The notes below the pieces were generated by a model. That model was not told where the DNA came from and made no database searches. It saw nothing but the letters and a program-made list of their open reading frames with translations. From the NCBI RefSeq assembly GCF_009765365.1, contig NZ_VTOM01000004.1, forward strand, positions 248,001-312,000: 64,000 bases of DNA, written 5' to 3'. Positions 25,401 through 34,800 of the stretch are shown in pieces (the first letter of the stretch is position 1; every line of letters begins with the position of its first letter). Origin of the DNA: Antarcticirhabdus aurantiaca (GTDB lineage: Bacteria > Pseudomonadota > Alphaproteobacteria > Rhizobiales > Rhizobiaceae). The translations under genes and the position numbers were made by a program.

Positions 25401-26456
25401 CTACTCCTCCGCCGAGATGGCGCGCGTGTAGAGCACCGGCCAGTCGCTCGCGGACACGCCGCGGCACTCGCCCATGCTGGACAGGCCGACGAGCTGGAAG
25501 GTCTCGCCGTCGAAGCTCCAACTGCTCGTCGAGCCGCAATCGCCGATCCCCCAGCCCTTGGAAAAGTCGATCAGGGTGAGGCCGTGCTCGTCGAGCCCGG
25601 CATTCACCAGCCCGGCAAAGGCGTCGGAGCCCGGTTGGCCAGGGATCCGGAAGTCGAGAGGCCGCACGCCCGTCGCGTCGGACAGCCAGTAGTCGACGCC
25701 GAAATTATAGGCGCCGGAAAAGCTGCAGGAGCCGAAGATGCGCGTCCCGTTCGACGCCTCGTAGGCTTCCGGTTCGATGCCGTCGGGACACTCGTCGCTC
25801 GGCGCGGGAATGCCTTGCGGCAGCGGAGGAGCGGGGTCGAGCGCCACCAGCTTGAGCGCGCGCGCCGGTGCGGATGCCGCGGGCTTGGCAACCGCGTCGG
25901 CGGGCGCGGCGCCCTTCGCCACGATCGCCGTGACGCCCCCGGCGCGGCCCTGCTCGGCATCCATGTAGCGCAGCGCGGCGCTCATGCCGCGCAGCGAAAC
26001 CGGCGCCGTCTCCCCCTTCGTCCCATCGCCGACGCGAAGCGCATCGCCCGTCAGGAGCGCGTCGAGGAACGGGCCGACATCCGCCGCACCGATGGGCGCG
26101 GCGAGATAGCTGTCCGAAGCTCTCGCGTTTAGGTGCTCGACGGCGAGCGTCGCGTCCGTGCCGGCGAGTTCGAGATCGAGGACGGCCTCGGCCGTGTCCA
26201 CCTGCGGCAGGAAAACGACGGACACCTGCGGGCGCGCCTCGGGGCCGGCCTGACGATGCACTTTGATGTAGGCGATCGCGGCCGCGCCGTCGGCGGTCGT
26301 GCCGATCGCCGTGCAGGCCCGCAGGTTGTCGCAGCCCACGATCCAGTCGTTGAAGCTGCGGGACTGGCCGACGTCCGGCCGCGACGGGGCGTTCTCGGCG
26401 ACGACCGGCTGCAGCGCCGGCACGGCGAGGAGAAGCGCGGCGGGGATCATGCGCAT
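25401..26456 (-). CDS. DUF1176 periplasmic protein
   Basis: 351 residues with a signal peptide (AALLLAVPALQPVVAENA) and the DUF1176 pattern: FNDWIVGCDNLRACTAIG near the N-terminus, SDSYLAAPIGAADVGPFLDA in the middle, and late GDCGSTSSWSFDGETFQLVG. Paired cysteines suggest disulfides. DUF1176 proteins of alphaproteobacteria are exported and lack a known role. An unpaired Ala/Pro-rich linker (~190-210) separates two halves. Confidence 0.85.
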   Translation of the reverse strand: MRMIPAALLLAVPALQPVVAENAPSRPDVGQSRSFNDWIVGCDNLRACTAIGTTADGAAAIAYIKVHRQAGPEARPQVSVVFLPQVDTAEAVLDLELAGTDATLAVEHLNARASDSYLAAPIGAADVGPFLDALLTGDALRVGDGTKGETAPVSLRGMSAALRYMDAEQGRAGGVTAIVAKGAAPADAVAKPAASAPARALKLVALDPAPPLPQGIPAPSDECPDGIEPEAYEASNGTRIFGSCSFSGAYNFGVDYWLSDATGVRPLDFRIPGQPGSDAFAGLVNAGLDEHGLTLIDFSKGWGIGDCGSTSSWSFDGETFQLVGLSSMGECRGVSASDWPVLYTRAISAEE

Positions 26457-26544
26457 GGGGATGCCTCTCGGCTATAGCATCGATGCGGGCGACTTTTGTT
26501 CCTATATGCTGTGTTCCGCACCATTGTCGCCATGAGGAGGCCAG

Positions 26545-26685
26545 ATGCCAAAAAAGCCGAACTACAACTTCGAGCGTCAGGAACGCGACAAGGCCAAGGC
26601 CGCGAAGAAGGACGCCAAGGCCGAGGCCAAGGCCGCCAAGAAGGACAGGGACGCGCCTGCCGACAAAGCGGATGACGCGAATTAG
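26545..26685 (+). CDS. 46-residue Lys/Ala-rich protein
   Basis: A short frame starting MPKKPNYNFERQERDKAKAA and ending DKADDAN, with GAGGAGG five bases before the ATG. It is highly charged and helical, without cysteine, and it resembles the short basic proteins often annotated only as hypothetical in Rhizobiales. It lies just upstream of another charged helical protein (DUF6481) and may share its stress-type regulation. Confidence 0.65.
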   Translation: MPKKPNYNFERQERDKAKAAKKDAKAEAKAAKKDRDAPADKADDAN

Positions 26686-26775
26686 GTGTTTGGGCTATCT
26701 CGCTGCTGAGGCAGCTGCCGCCAGGTCACTGGCGGCACCTTCGAGGCCCGTTGACTGCTATCATGAGGACCAGTT

Positions 26776-27138
26776 TTGAAGCACAGGAACGACGATTTCG
26801 CCGAGCGGCGCGAGGTTGCGAAGAACGCCAAGGCGGCGCTGTTGGAGAAGGCGAAGGCTCGTCAGAGTGATCCCGCGCTTGAGGCTCGCCGCAGCGAGCG
26901 TGCCGCCGTGGCGGCCGCCCGGACGGAGCGCGAGGCCGCCAAGCGCGCGGAGGCGGAGGCCAGGAAGGCGGAGCGACAGGCTGCCCTTCTTGCTCAGAAG
27001 GCCGCCGATGACGAGGCCGCGGAGAATGCGAAGAAGTCCGCGACGGACAAGCTGATCGCACAGGCCGTCGAGGACGAGGCCGCGCGCAAGGCGAAGCGCG
27101 ACGAACGCTATGCCGCACGGCAGGCACGAAAGCGGTAA
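26776..27138 (+). CDS. DUF6481 family charged helical protein
   Basis: 120 residues, almost entirely Ala/Arg/Lys/Glu, predicted long helix (FAERREVAKNAKAALLEKAK; RSERAAVAAARTEREAAKRA). The pattern matches the DUF6481 family of alphaproteobacteria. No ATG is in frame; a TTG at 26776 with GAGGAC upstream is the most likely start. Function unknown. Confidence 0.7.
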   Translation: MKHRNDDFAERREVAKNAKAALLEKAKARQSDPALEARRSERAAVAAARTEREAAKRAEAEARKAERQAALLAQKAADDEAAENAKKSATDKLIAQAVEDEAARKAKRDERYAARQARKR

Positions 27139-27824
27139 CGCTCCGAACGACCATCTCGCCTCGTCTCCTTCCGTCTTGTGAAGGACACGCCAGGCGCAAC
27201 GGCTTCGAGGCAAGGCGACACTTCGCGGTGTCGCCTGCGGGTCCGCAGAGGCGGCACGATATCCGGATCCCTCAGGCCGGCGGATGCTCAATGCCTCCGG
27301 GCCTTTTCCGTGCGGCCTGGGCGGCGTGTCGAACGTCACGCGCTGGCCTCGGGTCGACCTTGACCGAATGCGGGACGCCGCGCTGCTGCGAGATGAGCCG
27401 CTGGCGGTTCGAATGCTCCGACCGCGCCTGCGAGAAGGTGTTCAGCCTTGGTGCCGAAGGCCGCCGCCCTCGGCTTCGCGCCGCGGCGGCGCGCCGATGG
27501 CCGTCAGCGCCCTGGAAGCTTTCGGATCGTCGCCACTACACCTTTTGGTAGTATATCGACAATATCGAGGACGCCGATACGACGACACCGTCGATTTTGA
27601 GCGCCAGCCAATCTTTAGAACGGTCGACTAGGCAAGATTTTAAGCTGTTTTTATCCATATTCAATCACGGTGATCGCGCCCTGGGGAGAGGGGCGCGGCT
27701 GATTTCGAGGAGAGCTCGGACATGAATGTGAGCTCGACCTCCGCCGAATGAAGCGGATCATCGCCTGCTCCCCGATGACGTCCATTGCTGATGAAGGCGG
27801 TCCGCTCGATCGCCCGGAGCCTCC
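27139..27824. other. long intergenic region with hairpin and AT-rich stretch
   Basis: No supported gene. GGCGACAC (27214-27221) and GTGTCGCC (27228-27235) make an 8-bp hairpin 75 nt after the DUF6481 stop. From about 27540 to 27665 the base composition falls sharply toward AT (tagtatatcgacaatatcg, gattttaagctgtttttat), unlike anything else in the window. This AT-rich block lies 160-290 nt before the chemoreceptor start and probably holds its promoter or a protein-binding region. Confidence 0.55.
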
Positions 27825-29927
27825 ATGCGCCTGACCGTGACCACCAAGATCCTCGTCGCCGCCGCCGCCAGCATCACCCTCACGGTCGGCGCAACGATGA
27901 GCTTCATCGCCTACGAGGCGATCGGCCAGGCCGGGGAGATGGTCGCCACGGCCACCCATTCCGAAGCCCAAGCAATGGCGGGCATCATAACGACGCCGGT
28001 CGTCGAGCTCGCCGGGGCGGCGCGCTCCATGGCCAATTCCATCGGCGAGCGCCATGCGTTCGGCGATCGAGATCGCAAGGCGCTGGGTTTGAGCCTGCGT
28101 CCCAACCTCGTGGATCACCCGCTTTCGGTCGGCAGCTGGTTCATGGAGGCGGACGATCGCCCCTTCGACGGCCAGACCATCACCGACGTCGCGGAACTCG
28201 GCGCGGACAAGGACGGCTACTTCAACCCGATCTGGACGCGCACGCCGGACGGAGCGGTCGCCTACGGAGCCTACGACAACACCTACCAGGACTCCTTCTG
28301 GAGGTTGCCGGCCGAGACGCGGAAGGGAGCCGCAACACCGCCTTATCTGGATACGTCCGCCGAGCAGCCGCAGCTCATGTTCAGCGTCGTGTTTCCCGTG
28401 ATGTCGGGGGATACGTTTCTGGGCGTTTCCGGCATCGATATCGGTCTCGGCAAGATTTCGGAGAAGCTTGCCGATGTCAGACCCTTCGGCAGCGGGCGCG
28501 TCACACTCTTGTCGGGCGATGGCAGCTGGATTGCTCATCCCGACGCCACGCGCTTGACCAAGCCTTACGGCAGCGAAGCTGGGGCGGAAGCACTGGCTGC
28601 AGCCTTGTCGGATGGAAAGCCCCACACGGCCGAAGGCATGTTCGACACGCTGTCGGAGGCCGCAGAGCGCACGTTCCTTCCGTTCGACCTGCCGGGCCTC
28701 AATGCGCGCTGGGTCGTCGCCGTCGATGTTCCCTTGTCGGTCGCTACCGGACCCGTTCGGGACCAGATCTGGACGATGGTCGCCGGCGGCATCGCCATTC
28801 TCATCTCGACGCTCGTTCTGCTGGCGCTGATCATCGATCGCGTGGTGCGCCGGCCGGTCGCCCGGGCCGTGCGCCTGGCGGATGCCATCGGCGCGGGCGA
28901 CGTGTCGCAGCGCGCCGCAGCCACGAGCGCCGACGAGCTCGGCGACCTCCTGCGCTCGATGAACACGATGAGCGCCAAGCTGTCGGAGATCGTCGGCGAC
29001 GTCCTCGGCTCGGCCGCTCAGGTGGCGTCCGGCTCCCGTCAGTCGGCGGCGACGGCCGAGCAGCTCTCGTCGGGCTCGACCGAGCAGGCCGCGGCTTCCG
29101 AGGAAACCTCGGCGGCCGTCGAGGAGATGACGGCGAACGTGCGCCAGAACGCCGAGAACGCGGCCCAGGCGGAGACGATCGCCGCCCAGTCCGCCACCAG
29201 CGCCGAGAAGAGCCAGGCGGCCATCACCGGCTCGCTGGAAGCCATGCGCTCGATCGCCGAGCGCGTCCGCGTCGTCCAGGAGATCGCGCGCCAGACCGAC
29301 CTTCTGGCCCTGAACGCGGCGATCGAGGCCGCGCGTGCCGGCGCCCATGGCAAGGGCTTCGCCGTCGTGGCTTCGGAAGTGCGAAAGCTCGCCGAGCGCA
29401 GCCAACAGGCGGCGGCCGAGATCGGCGAGATGTCGATCTCGACGCTGCAGATTTCGGAGGAAGCCGGGCGCGAATTCGACCGCCTGCTTCCCGACATCCG
29501 CCGGACCGCCGAACTGATCTCGGAGATTTCGGCCGCCTGCCGCGAGCAGTCGATCGGCATCGAGCAGATCAACCAGGCCGTGGTTCAGCTCGACCAGGTG
29601 ACGCAGGCGAACGCAGGGGCTGCCAACGAGATGACGGCGACCGCCGAGGCGCTGTCGGGCGAGGCCGTCTCCCTCAACGAGCGCGCCGCCTTCTTCAAGC
29701 TCGACACGGCCCGCGGCATGGGCTCGGTCATGGCGCCAGGAGCTCCGGCCCGTCGCCCGGACGCTCCGCTGCGCGCCGGCGCTGCGCCCCGGCAGGACGT
29801 TCGCGCGCTTCAGGCACGGGCAGTGAACTTCCAACCGGCGCGCCGCCCCGCCGATCCTGCGCGCGGCGCCGCGCTGGACTCCGATGGCGGCCGCGACGAG
29901 GCCGGCTTCGTGCGCATGAGCGGCTGA
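27825..29927 (+). CDS. methyl-accepting chemotaxis protein with dCache-type sensor
   Basis: 700 residues: TM1 (~8-30), a periplasmic double-Cache-like domain (~35-300; [36 protein letters not shown]), TM2 ([20 protein letters not shown]), HAMP (~340-390) and a cytoplasmic signalling domain with hairpin tip [17 protein letters not shown] and [18 protein letters not shown]. The extracytoplasmic domain binds the attractant directly or via a binding protein; ligand unknown. The C-terminus is a Pro/Arg/Ala-rich tail without the NWETF-type CheR tether. It stands alone, away from che genes. Confidence 0.92.
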   Translation: MRLTVTTKILVAAAASITLTVGATMSFIAYEAIGQAGEMVATATHSEAQAMAGIITTPVVELAGAARSMANSIGERHAFGDRDRKALGLSLRPNLVDHPLSVGSWFMEADDRPFDGQTITDVAELGADKDGYFNPIWTRTPDGAVAYGAYDNTYQDSFWRLPAETRKGAATPPYLDTSAEQPQLMFSVVFPVMSGDTFLGVSGIDIGLGKISEKLADVRPFGSGRVTLLSGDGSWIAHPDATRLTKPYGSEAGAEALAAALSDGKPHTAEGMFDTLSEAAERTFLPFDLPGLNARWVVAVDVPLSVATGPVRDQIWTMVAGGIAILISTLVLLALIIDRVVRRPVARAVRLADAIGAGDVSQRAAATSADELGDLLRSMNTMSAKLSEIVGDVLGSAAQVASGSRQSAATAEQLSSGSTEQAAASEETSAAVEEMTANVRQNAENAAQAETIAAQSATSAEKSQAAITGSLEAMRSIAERVRVVQEIARQTDLLALNAAIEAARAGAHGKGFAVVASEVRKLAERSQQAAAEIGEMSISTLQISEEAGREFDRLLPDIRRTAELISEISAACREQSIGIEQINQAVVQLDQVTQANAGAANEMTATAEALSGEAVSLNERAAFFKLDTARGMGSVMAPGAPARRPDAPLRAGAAPRQDVRALQARAVNFQPARRPADPARGAALDSDGGRDEAGFVRMSG

Positions 29928-30047
29928 GGATCCCGACCGTTCAGCCCGCATGACCGCCTCGACCGGCGGCCAGCTTCAACCCCGCTCGGCGCGGCGCCTG
30001 TCGAGCCGGTCGATCCGAAGCGGACCAGCAGGCGAAGCCGATGAAAA

Positions 30048-30755
30048 CTAAGCCGCCTCCCGATCGGGCGCTTCGCTGACGCTTCGGCCCGCGCCGCCAT
30101 GCAGGTCCAAGCATCGTTCGAACCAGGCGAGAACGGGGTCGTCGACAGCCAGGATCTTGAAGGAGGTGGTGACGCGCGCCCATTGCAGCGCGGAGAAGAC
30201 GATGTAGTCGGCGAACAGCGGCGCCTCGCCCCCGAGGAAGGGCTGGCGCTTCAAGACGTCCCGCACGACCCCGAGCCGCGCCCCGAGCGCCTCGCGCGCC
30301 TCCGCCCGTCCGTCCCGCAGCGCTTCCAACCGTTGGCCGAAGCGCTTCTCGCGACTCTGCCGACAATAGGCCTGGTCGGCCGGGCCCAGCATGTCGTGGA
30401 TGTCCGGAACCGCGCAGGCGGCGATCAAAGGATGCAGCATCCCGTTCGCATAGGCTTCCACGAAGCGCGCGGATGCTTGTCCGCCCTCGCCGCCGAACAG
30501 GGTGGGACGATCCGGGTAAGCGCGCTCGAGATATTCGGCGATGGCGAAGGAATCGGACACCACCGCATCCCCGTCCCGGATCACCGGAACGATGCTCGAG
30601 GCACCGTTCTCGATCGCGGGGATGGCCGTGAAGGTCGTCGGGATCGACTCGAACGCCAAGCCCTTGTGGAGGAGCGCCATCCGCACCTTCCAGCAATGCG
30701 GGGAGAAGGGCCGCGACGTGTCGGAGCCGACGAGGTCGTAGAGCGCGACGGGCAT
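30048..30755 (-). CDS. glutathione S-transferase family protein (LigE-like)
   Basis: 235 residues. The N-terminal thioredoxin-fold motif FSPHCWKVRMALLHKGLAFE (Ser/Cys region at ~20) and SIVPVIRDGDAVVSDSFAIAEYLE are followed by an all-helical C-terminal domain. The SPHCW..MAL..KGL pattern is shared with beta-aryl-etherase-like and other bacterial fungal-type GSTs, so ether cleavage is possible but not shown. GGAGGATCC precedes the ATG. It follows the MFS gene by about 30 nt. Confidence 0.85.
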   Translation of the reverse strand: MPVALYDLVGSDTSRPFSPHCWKVRMALLHKGLAFESIPTTFTAIPAIENGASSIVPVIRDGDAVVSDSFAIAEYLERAYPDRPTLFGGEGGQASARFVEAYANGMLHPLIAACAVPDIHDMLGPADQAYCRQSREKRFGQRLEALRDGRAEAREALGARLGVVRDVLKRQPFLGGEAPLFADYIVFSALQWARVTTSFKILAVDDPVLAWFERCLDLHGGAGRSVSEAPDREAA

Positions 30756-30784
30756 GGATCCTCCATCGGAATGCATCGAACTCG

Positions 30785-31993
30785 TCACCGTCGCGTCTCC
30801 AGTTTCGGCAGGAAGATGGTCAGAAGGCCCGCCACCGGCAGGAAGGAACAGGCGGTATAAACGGCCTCGATCCCGACGCTGTCCGCCCAGCCGCCGAGCA
30901 GGGCGGCCGCGATGCCGCTCAGGCCGAAGTTGAGACCGTAGAACAGGCCGCCGATGAGACCGATCCGATGCGGCACCAGCTCCATGGCGTAGATCATGAT
31001 CGAGGCGAAGGCGCTCGCCATGACGAGGTTGATCGCCACGGTCAGGACGCCCGTCCAGGCGAGGTCCGCGTAGGGAAGAAGGAGCGTGAGAGGCAGCGGG
31101 CCGAGCACCGAGATCCAGATGATACGGTAGCGCCCGATCCGGTCCCCGAGAATGCCGCCGATCAGCACGCCGGCAGCCGAGGCGACGAAGAAGACGAAGA
31201 GCATCATCTGCGACTGGGGGATCGACACGCCGAAGCGGTCGATGAGGTAGAAGGTATAGAAGGAGCGGAAGCTCTCGAGATAGGCGATCTTCGAGAACAT
31301 CAGGATCGTCAGCACCACGAGGCCGAGCCCGACGACGCGCGGCGCGTGGGCGGGGGGTCCGCGGCTGCCGGCCGCGCCGCCGGCGCTCGCGTCCATGACG
31401 TGCGACCGAAGCGTTTCGTGGTGGCGGGCCGTCCAGCCCATCAGAGCCATGGCGAGAAGCACGAGGGCGGCGAACCATGCAAGGCTCGGCCGTCCCTGGG
31501 GCACGATGACGAGGGCGGCGAAGAGCGGCCCGAGCGCGCCGCCGAGCTGGCCGCCGACCTGGAAGATGCCCTGCGCCAGACCCTGCCGGCCGCCGGATGC
31601 GTGGCGCGCCGAGCGCGTCGCTTCCGGGTGGAAGACCGAGGAGCCGATGCCGATCAGCGCGACGGCGACGAGGATCTGCGCGTAGCTCTGTGCCTGCGCC
31701 AGCCAGACCACGCCGCCGAGGCTGAAGGCGAGCCCGAGGACGGTCGAATAGGGCAGCGGATGCCGATCGGTGGTGAAGCCGACCAGCGGCTGGAGCATCG
31801 AGCCCGCGAGTTGGAAGGTCAGGGTGATCATCCCGATCTGGGCGAGGTCGAGGGTGAACTCCTCGCGCAGGATCGGATAGACGGCCGGGATCAGCGACTG
31901 GACCGTGTCGTTGAGGAGGTGCGAGGCGCCGAGCGCGAAAAGAATGCCCAGGAAGACCTTCGGGCGCGTCGGTGCCCTTGCGATGCTGTCCAA
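30785..31993 (-). CDS. fsr: MFS efflux transporter, fosmidomycin-resistance type
   Basis: 402 residues, about 12 membrane helices. Sequence features match Fsr: HLLNDTVQSLIPAVYPILRE, LQPLVGFTTDRHPLPYSTVL, IGIGSSVFHPEATRSARHAS. These proteins export fosmidomycin and other drugs by proton antiport. The start is a TTG at 31993 with GGAAGG nine bases upstream; no ATG fits. Upstream of, and probably co-transcribed with, the GST gene. Confidence 0.87.
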   Translation of the reverse strand: MDSIARAPTRPKVFLGILFALGASHLLNDTVQSLIPAVYPILREEFTLDLAQIGMITLTFQLAGSMLQPLVGFTTDRHPLPYSTVLGLAFSLGGVVWLAQAQSYAQILVAVALIGIGSSVFHPEATRSARHASGGRQGLAQGIFQVGGQLGGALGPLFAALVIVPQGRPSLAWFAALVLLAMALMGWTARHHETLRSHVMDASAGGAAGSRGPPAHAPRVVGLGLVVLTILMFSKIAYLESFRSFYTFYLIDRFGVSIPQSQMMLFVFFVASAAGVLIGGILGDRIGRYRIIWISVLGPLPLTLLLPYADLAWTGVLTVAINLVMASAFASIMIYAMELVPHRIGLIGGLFYGLNFGLSGIAAALLGGWADSVGIEAVYTACSFLPVAGLLTIFLPKLETRR

Positions 31994-32172
31994 GTCGTGT
32001 CGCCTTCCGGCCGGTTGGGTGTCGACGGCGGACCAAGCCGTTCCGCTCGAACGGTCGGGGCGATCGTTCGCGCATCTCTCCCCCGCTCTGTCTCAAGCGT
32101 TTCAGCACGCAGGCGGCGGAACGTCCAGCGCATGGATGTTTCGCCGCCTCACGCGACCCGTCGCGCGGCGGC

Positions 32173-32331
32173 TCAGGGGCTCGTCACCATGCGCTCCTCG
32201 ATTGGGGTGAGGAAGGTGTCGGAACAACCGTCCGAGACCTTGATCTCGCTCCAACCGAAAAGGTCGCGCATCGTATCGATGGAATGCTGCATCCGCGCCT
32301 CGTCGACCGTACTGAGGTCGACCGCCCGCAC
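32173..32331 (-). CDS. small ORF or gene remnant of unknown function
   Basis: A 52-codon frame with strong GC third-position bias: VRAVDLSTVDEARMQHSIDT then MRDLFGWSEIKVSDGC and TFLTPIEERMVTSP. It reads like the C-terminus of a real protein, but only a weak GTG start with no ribosome site is present, and the frame runs back into the tautomerase gene in another phase. It is probably a remnant or an unrecognised short gene. Confidence 0.3.
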   Translation of the reverse strand: MRAVDLSTVDEARMQHSIDTMRDLFGWSEIKVSDGCSDTFLTPIEERMVTSP

Positions 32332-32408
32332 GCGCGATGTCGAGGGCGGAAGATCGGTCGCCGAGGCGACATGCCGGCCGCCGACCGAAGCTATCCCTGG
32401 TGCGACGC

Positions 32409-32798
32409 TCAGGCGGCGGCCGCCCGGCGCATGGCCTGCGTTGATCCACCATAACCCCAGGCATCGGCCGGCACCTCGTCGACGACGACGTAGGTCGCGA
32501 GCGGAAGATCGGGGCCGACGACCCTGGCGAGCAGGCCATGGGCCTGCCGAATGAACTCGGCCTTCTCGTCCTCGCTGTTGGTGCCCTCCGTCACCCTGAC
32601 GTCGAGATGGGCCGCCGCCGGAACCGGCCGGCCGCCGATGCTCCAGCGCGCCGCATCATGAATCTCGACGAGGACGGCGGTCAGCTCGGCCTTCTTGCCC
32701 ATCGCGTCCGCCATGAGCCGGGTCGCCTCCCTTTGGAGGGTTTCGACCTGGGGCGGCGCGAGGTCGAGGCCTGCGACGCGGATATGGACGAAAGGCAT
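32409..32798 (-). CDS. 4-oxalocrotonate tautomerase superfamily protein
   Basis: 129 residues. It begins MPFVHIRVAG, so an N-terminal Pro (catalytic Pro1 after Met removal) is present. Two related halves are visible: ~1-65 with LVEIHDAARWSIGGRPV and ~66-125 with LATYVVVDEVPADAWGYGG, a fused-dimer arrangement. Substrate unknown. It is divergent from a LysR gene that probably controls it. Confidence 0.8.
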   Translation of the reverse strand: MPFVHIRVAGLDLAPPQVETLQREATRLMADAMGKKAELTAVLVEIHDAARWSIGGRPVPAAAHLDVRVTEGTNSEDEKAEFIRQAHGLLARVVGPDLPLATYVVVDEVPADAWGYGGSTQAMRRAAAA

Positions 32799-32895
32799 GA
32801 GGGCGGCTCCCGATCTTGGTTGACGGGATGATCATGCCGCGCCACGATCGTCGCGAAAATCGCGAAGTTCAAAAGCCATGATCGAGGAAAGCTGA

Positions 32896-33783
32896 ATGGT
32901 TGTGGCCCGGCTCAACCTCGACATGGACGTCCTGCGCACCTTCGTCACCGGCGTGGATCTCGGCAGCTTCGCCAAGGCCGCCGACCGGCTCGGGCGCTCG
33001 CCCTCAGCCGTCAGCCTGCACCTGCGCAAGCTGGAGAGCCAGGTCGGCCAACCGCTCATGCGCAAGCAGGGCCGAGGACTCGCGCTGACCGAGGCCGGCG
33101 AGACGCTGATGGCCTATGCGCGCCGCATCCTTGAGCTCAACGACGAGGCGCGCCTGGCGCTCGGCGGCCTGGCCGGTCTGGACGGCTGGGTGCGCGTCGG
33201 CGTTCCGCAGGACTTCGCCGAGACCTGGCTGCCCCCTCTCCTCGCGCGCTTCCAGCGGGCCTACCCCCAGGTGCGCGTGGAGGCGCGCGTCGATCGCGGT
33301 GCGTCGATGGCCGACGCGGTGAGTGCTGGCGCCCTCGACCTCGCTTTGACCTGGGGGACGCTGGGCAGGCCGACTTGCGAGACCGTTGCCGACGTGCGCC
33401 TCGCCTGGATCGCCGCGGAGGATTATCGCGCGACCGAGGGAGAGCCGGTCGCGCTCGTCGCCTTCGACGACCCTTGCGCCTTCCGCCGCCGCGCGACGGA
33501 CGCCTTGGAAGCGGCGGGCCTGCCGTGGCGGCACGTCTTCGCGACGTCGAGCCTCGTTGGGGTCTGGGCGGCCGTCCGGGCAGGCCTCGGGATCACGGCG
33601 CGGTGCGCGGACATGATCCCGCCCGATCTGCGCGCGTTCGGCCCGTCCGCCAGGCATCTCCCCGATCTCGGATCGATCGAGCTCGTGCTGCATCGCTCGC
33701 CCAAGATCACCGCCGCAGCGGGGGCCTTCACAGAGCTTCTCCTCGAAGCCGCCGGTTCCCGGCTCCAAGAGCAGACCACCTGA
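32896..33783 (+). CDS. LysR-family transcriptional regulator
   Basis: 295 residues: winged helix at ~8-66 (MDVLRTFVTGVDLGSFAKAA, RSPSAVSLHLRKLESQVGQP) and an effector domain (WVRVGVPQDFAETWLPPLLA, RAGLGITARCADMIPPDLRA). It starts about 100 nt from the divergent tautomerase gene, its likely target. GAGGAAA lies before the ATG. Confidence 0.88.
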   Translation: MVVARLNLDMDVLRTFVTGVDLGSFAKAADRLGRSPSAVSLHLRKLESQVGQPLMRKQGRGLALTEAGETLMAYARRILELNDEARLALGGLAGLDGWVRVGVPQDFAETWLPPLLARFQRAYPQVRVEARVDRGASMADAVSAGALDLALTWGTLGRPTCETVADVRLAWIAAEDYRATEGEPVALVAFDDPCAFRRRATDALEAAGLPWRHVFATSSLVGVWAAVRAGLGITARCADMIPPDLRAFGPSARHLPDLGSIELVLHRSPKITAAAGAFTELLLEAAGSRLQEQTT

Positions 33784-33837
33784 CGCTGCGTTATGGGCGG
33801 CGCAGCGGCCGGCGTCCGGTGCCGGCCGGCGTTCGAC

Positions 33838-33915
33838 TCACCCGTGGAAGCGGTCGCGATAAGCGCTCGGACCGATCCCGAGATGGCGCAGGAAGACGCG
33901 CCGCATGGTCTCCGT
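33838..33915 (-). pseudogene. 3' fragment of GlxA-type AraC regulator cut by IS21
   Basis: The minus-strand frame TETMRRVFLRHLGIGPSAYR ending DRFHG is the end of an AraC helix-turn-helix domain. It completes the truncated regulator at 36424-37325. Removing the IS and one 8-bp target copy joins 902 nt and 70 nt into 972 nt, a clean 323-codon frame. Confidence 0.88.
33908..33915. repeat. left 8-bp target site duplication of the IS21 element
   Basis: GTCTCCGT immediately before the IS (TG...) and again immediately after it at 36424-36431, in the same orientation. Confidence 0.9.
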
Positions 33916-33920
33916 TGTCA

Positions 33921-33966
33921 ATCGGCATCCAAAAGGGACCCAGGATCGGCGTCCAAAAGGGACCCA
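33921..33966. repeat. left terminal 22-bp repeats of IS21 element
   Basis: Two tandem copies, 33921-33942 and 33945-33966, differing at one base; a single-mismatch inverted copy lies at 36363-36384 near the right end. These are expected transposase (IstA) binding sites. Confidence 0.85.
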
Positions 33967-34065
33967 CCTTCAACGCTGATCCAGCCGCTCCGTAGAGGTC
34001 GGCGACGCGGAGCCTCCCAATCAGCGCAGCGGCGCCGACCTCGTCTCCAGACCGCCGCCTGCTCC

Positions 34066-34800
34066 TCAAGCGCGTGTCTTGAGCCGCCAGCTCGCGTTGC
34101 CGGTTTCCAGGATCTCGCAGTGGTGCGTCAGCCGGTCGAGAAGCGCCGTGGTCATCTTGGCGTCGCCGAACACGCTCGGCCACTCGGCAAAGGGAAGATT
34201 GGTCGTCACGATCACCGAGGTGCGCTCGTAGAGGCGGCTGATCAGGTGGAACAGCATCTGACCGCCCGCACGCGGGAACGGCAGGTAGCCGAGTTCGTCC
34301 AGGATCACGAGGTCGGTTCGGCCGAGCTGTGCGGCCAGCCGGCCCGTCTTGCCCGCCCGGCTCTCCGCGTCCAACTGGTTGACGAGATCGACCGTGTTGA
34401 AGAAGCGCACACGCGCCTCACGCTCGCGCACGCAGTTGGCGCCGATCGCAATCGCCAGATGCGTCTTGCCAGATCCCGTGCCCCCGATCAGCACCGCGTT
34501 GCGGCTTTCGGCCAGAAAGGCTCCCTTGTGCAGCTCCCGCACAATGGGCTCGCCCACGGGTGAGCCGGCGAAGTCGAACTCGCCTAGCGTCTTCATCACG
34601 GGAAAGCGCGCATTGGCCAGCCGATGGGCGGTCGCCCGCGTCTGGGTTTCGGCCAGTTGCGCCGCGAGAAGCTCGCCCACGACGTGCTCGGGCGAGTGAT
34701 GGCGCTTGGCAGCGAGCGTCATCACCTCGTCATAGGCCGTCCGCATGCCGCGCAGCTTCAGCTTGACCATCATCTCGAGAATGGCCGGACGCTCCATCAC
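34066..34800 (-). CDS. istB: IS21 transposition helper ATPase IstB
   Basis: 244 residues of the AAA+ IstB/DnaC-like family: Walker [16 protein letters not shown] (~95), Walker [14 protein letters not shown], sensor region [17 protein letters not shown]. IstB binds target DNA and activates the IstA transposase. The ATG overlaps the istA stop by 4 nt. Length is normal for the family, and no frameshift is seen. Confidence 0.95.
   Translation of the reverse strand: MMERPAILEMMVKLKLRGMRTAYDEVMTLAAKRHHSPEHVVGELLAAQLAETQTRATAHRLANARFPVMKTLGEFDFAGSPVGEPIVRELHKGAFLAESRNAVLIGGTGSGKTHLAIAIGANCVREREARVRFFNTVDLVNQLDAESRAGKTGRLAAQLGRTDLVILDELGYLPFPRAGGQMLFHLISRLYERTSVIVTTNLPFAEWPSVFGDAKMTTALLDRLTHHCEILETGNASWRLKTRA

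Noticed and set aside
27228-27631. Two overlapping frames in the long gap before the chemoreceptor
   Set aside because: Composition is shadow-like, with no ribosome site and no family; the region also contains the AT-rich block.
33921-33966. Direct repeats considered as a short CRISPR array
   Set aside because: Only two units with a two-base spacer, mirrored at the other end of a transposon; they are IS21 terminal repeats.
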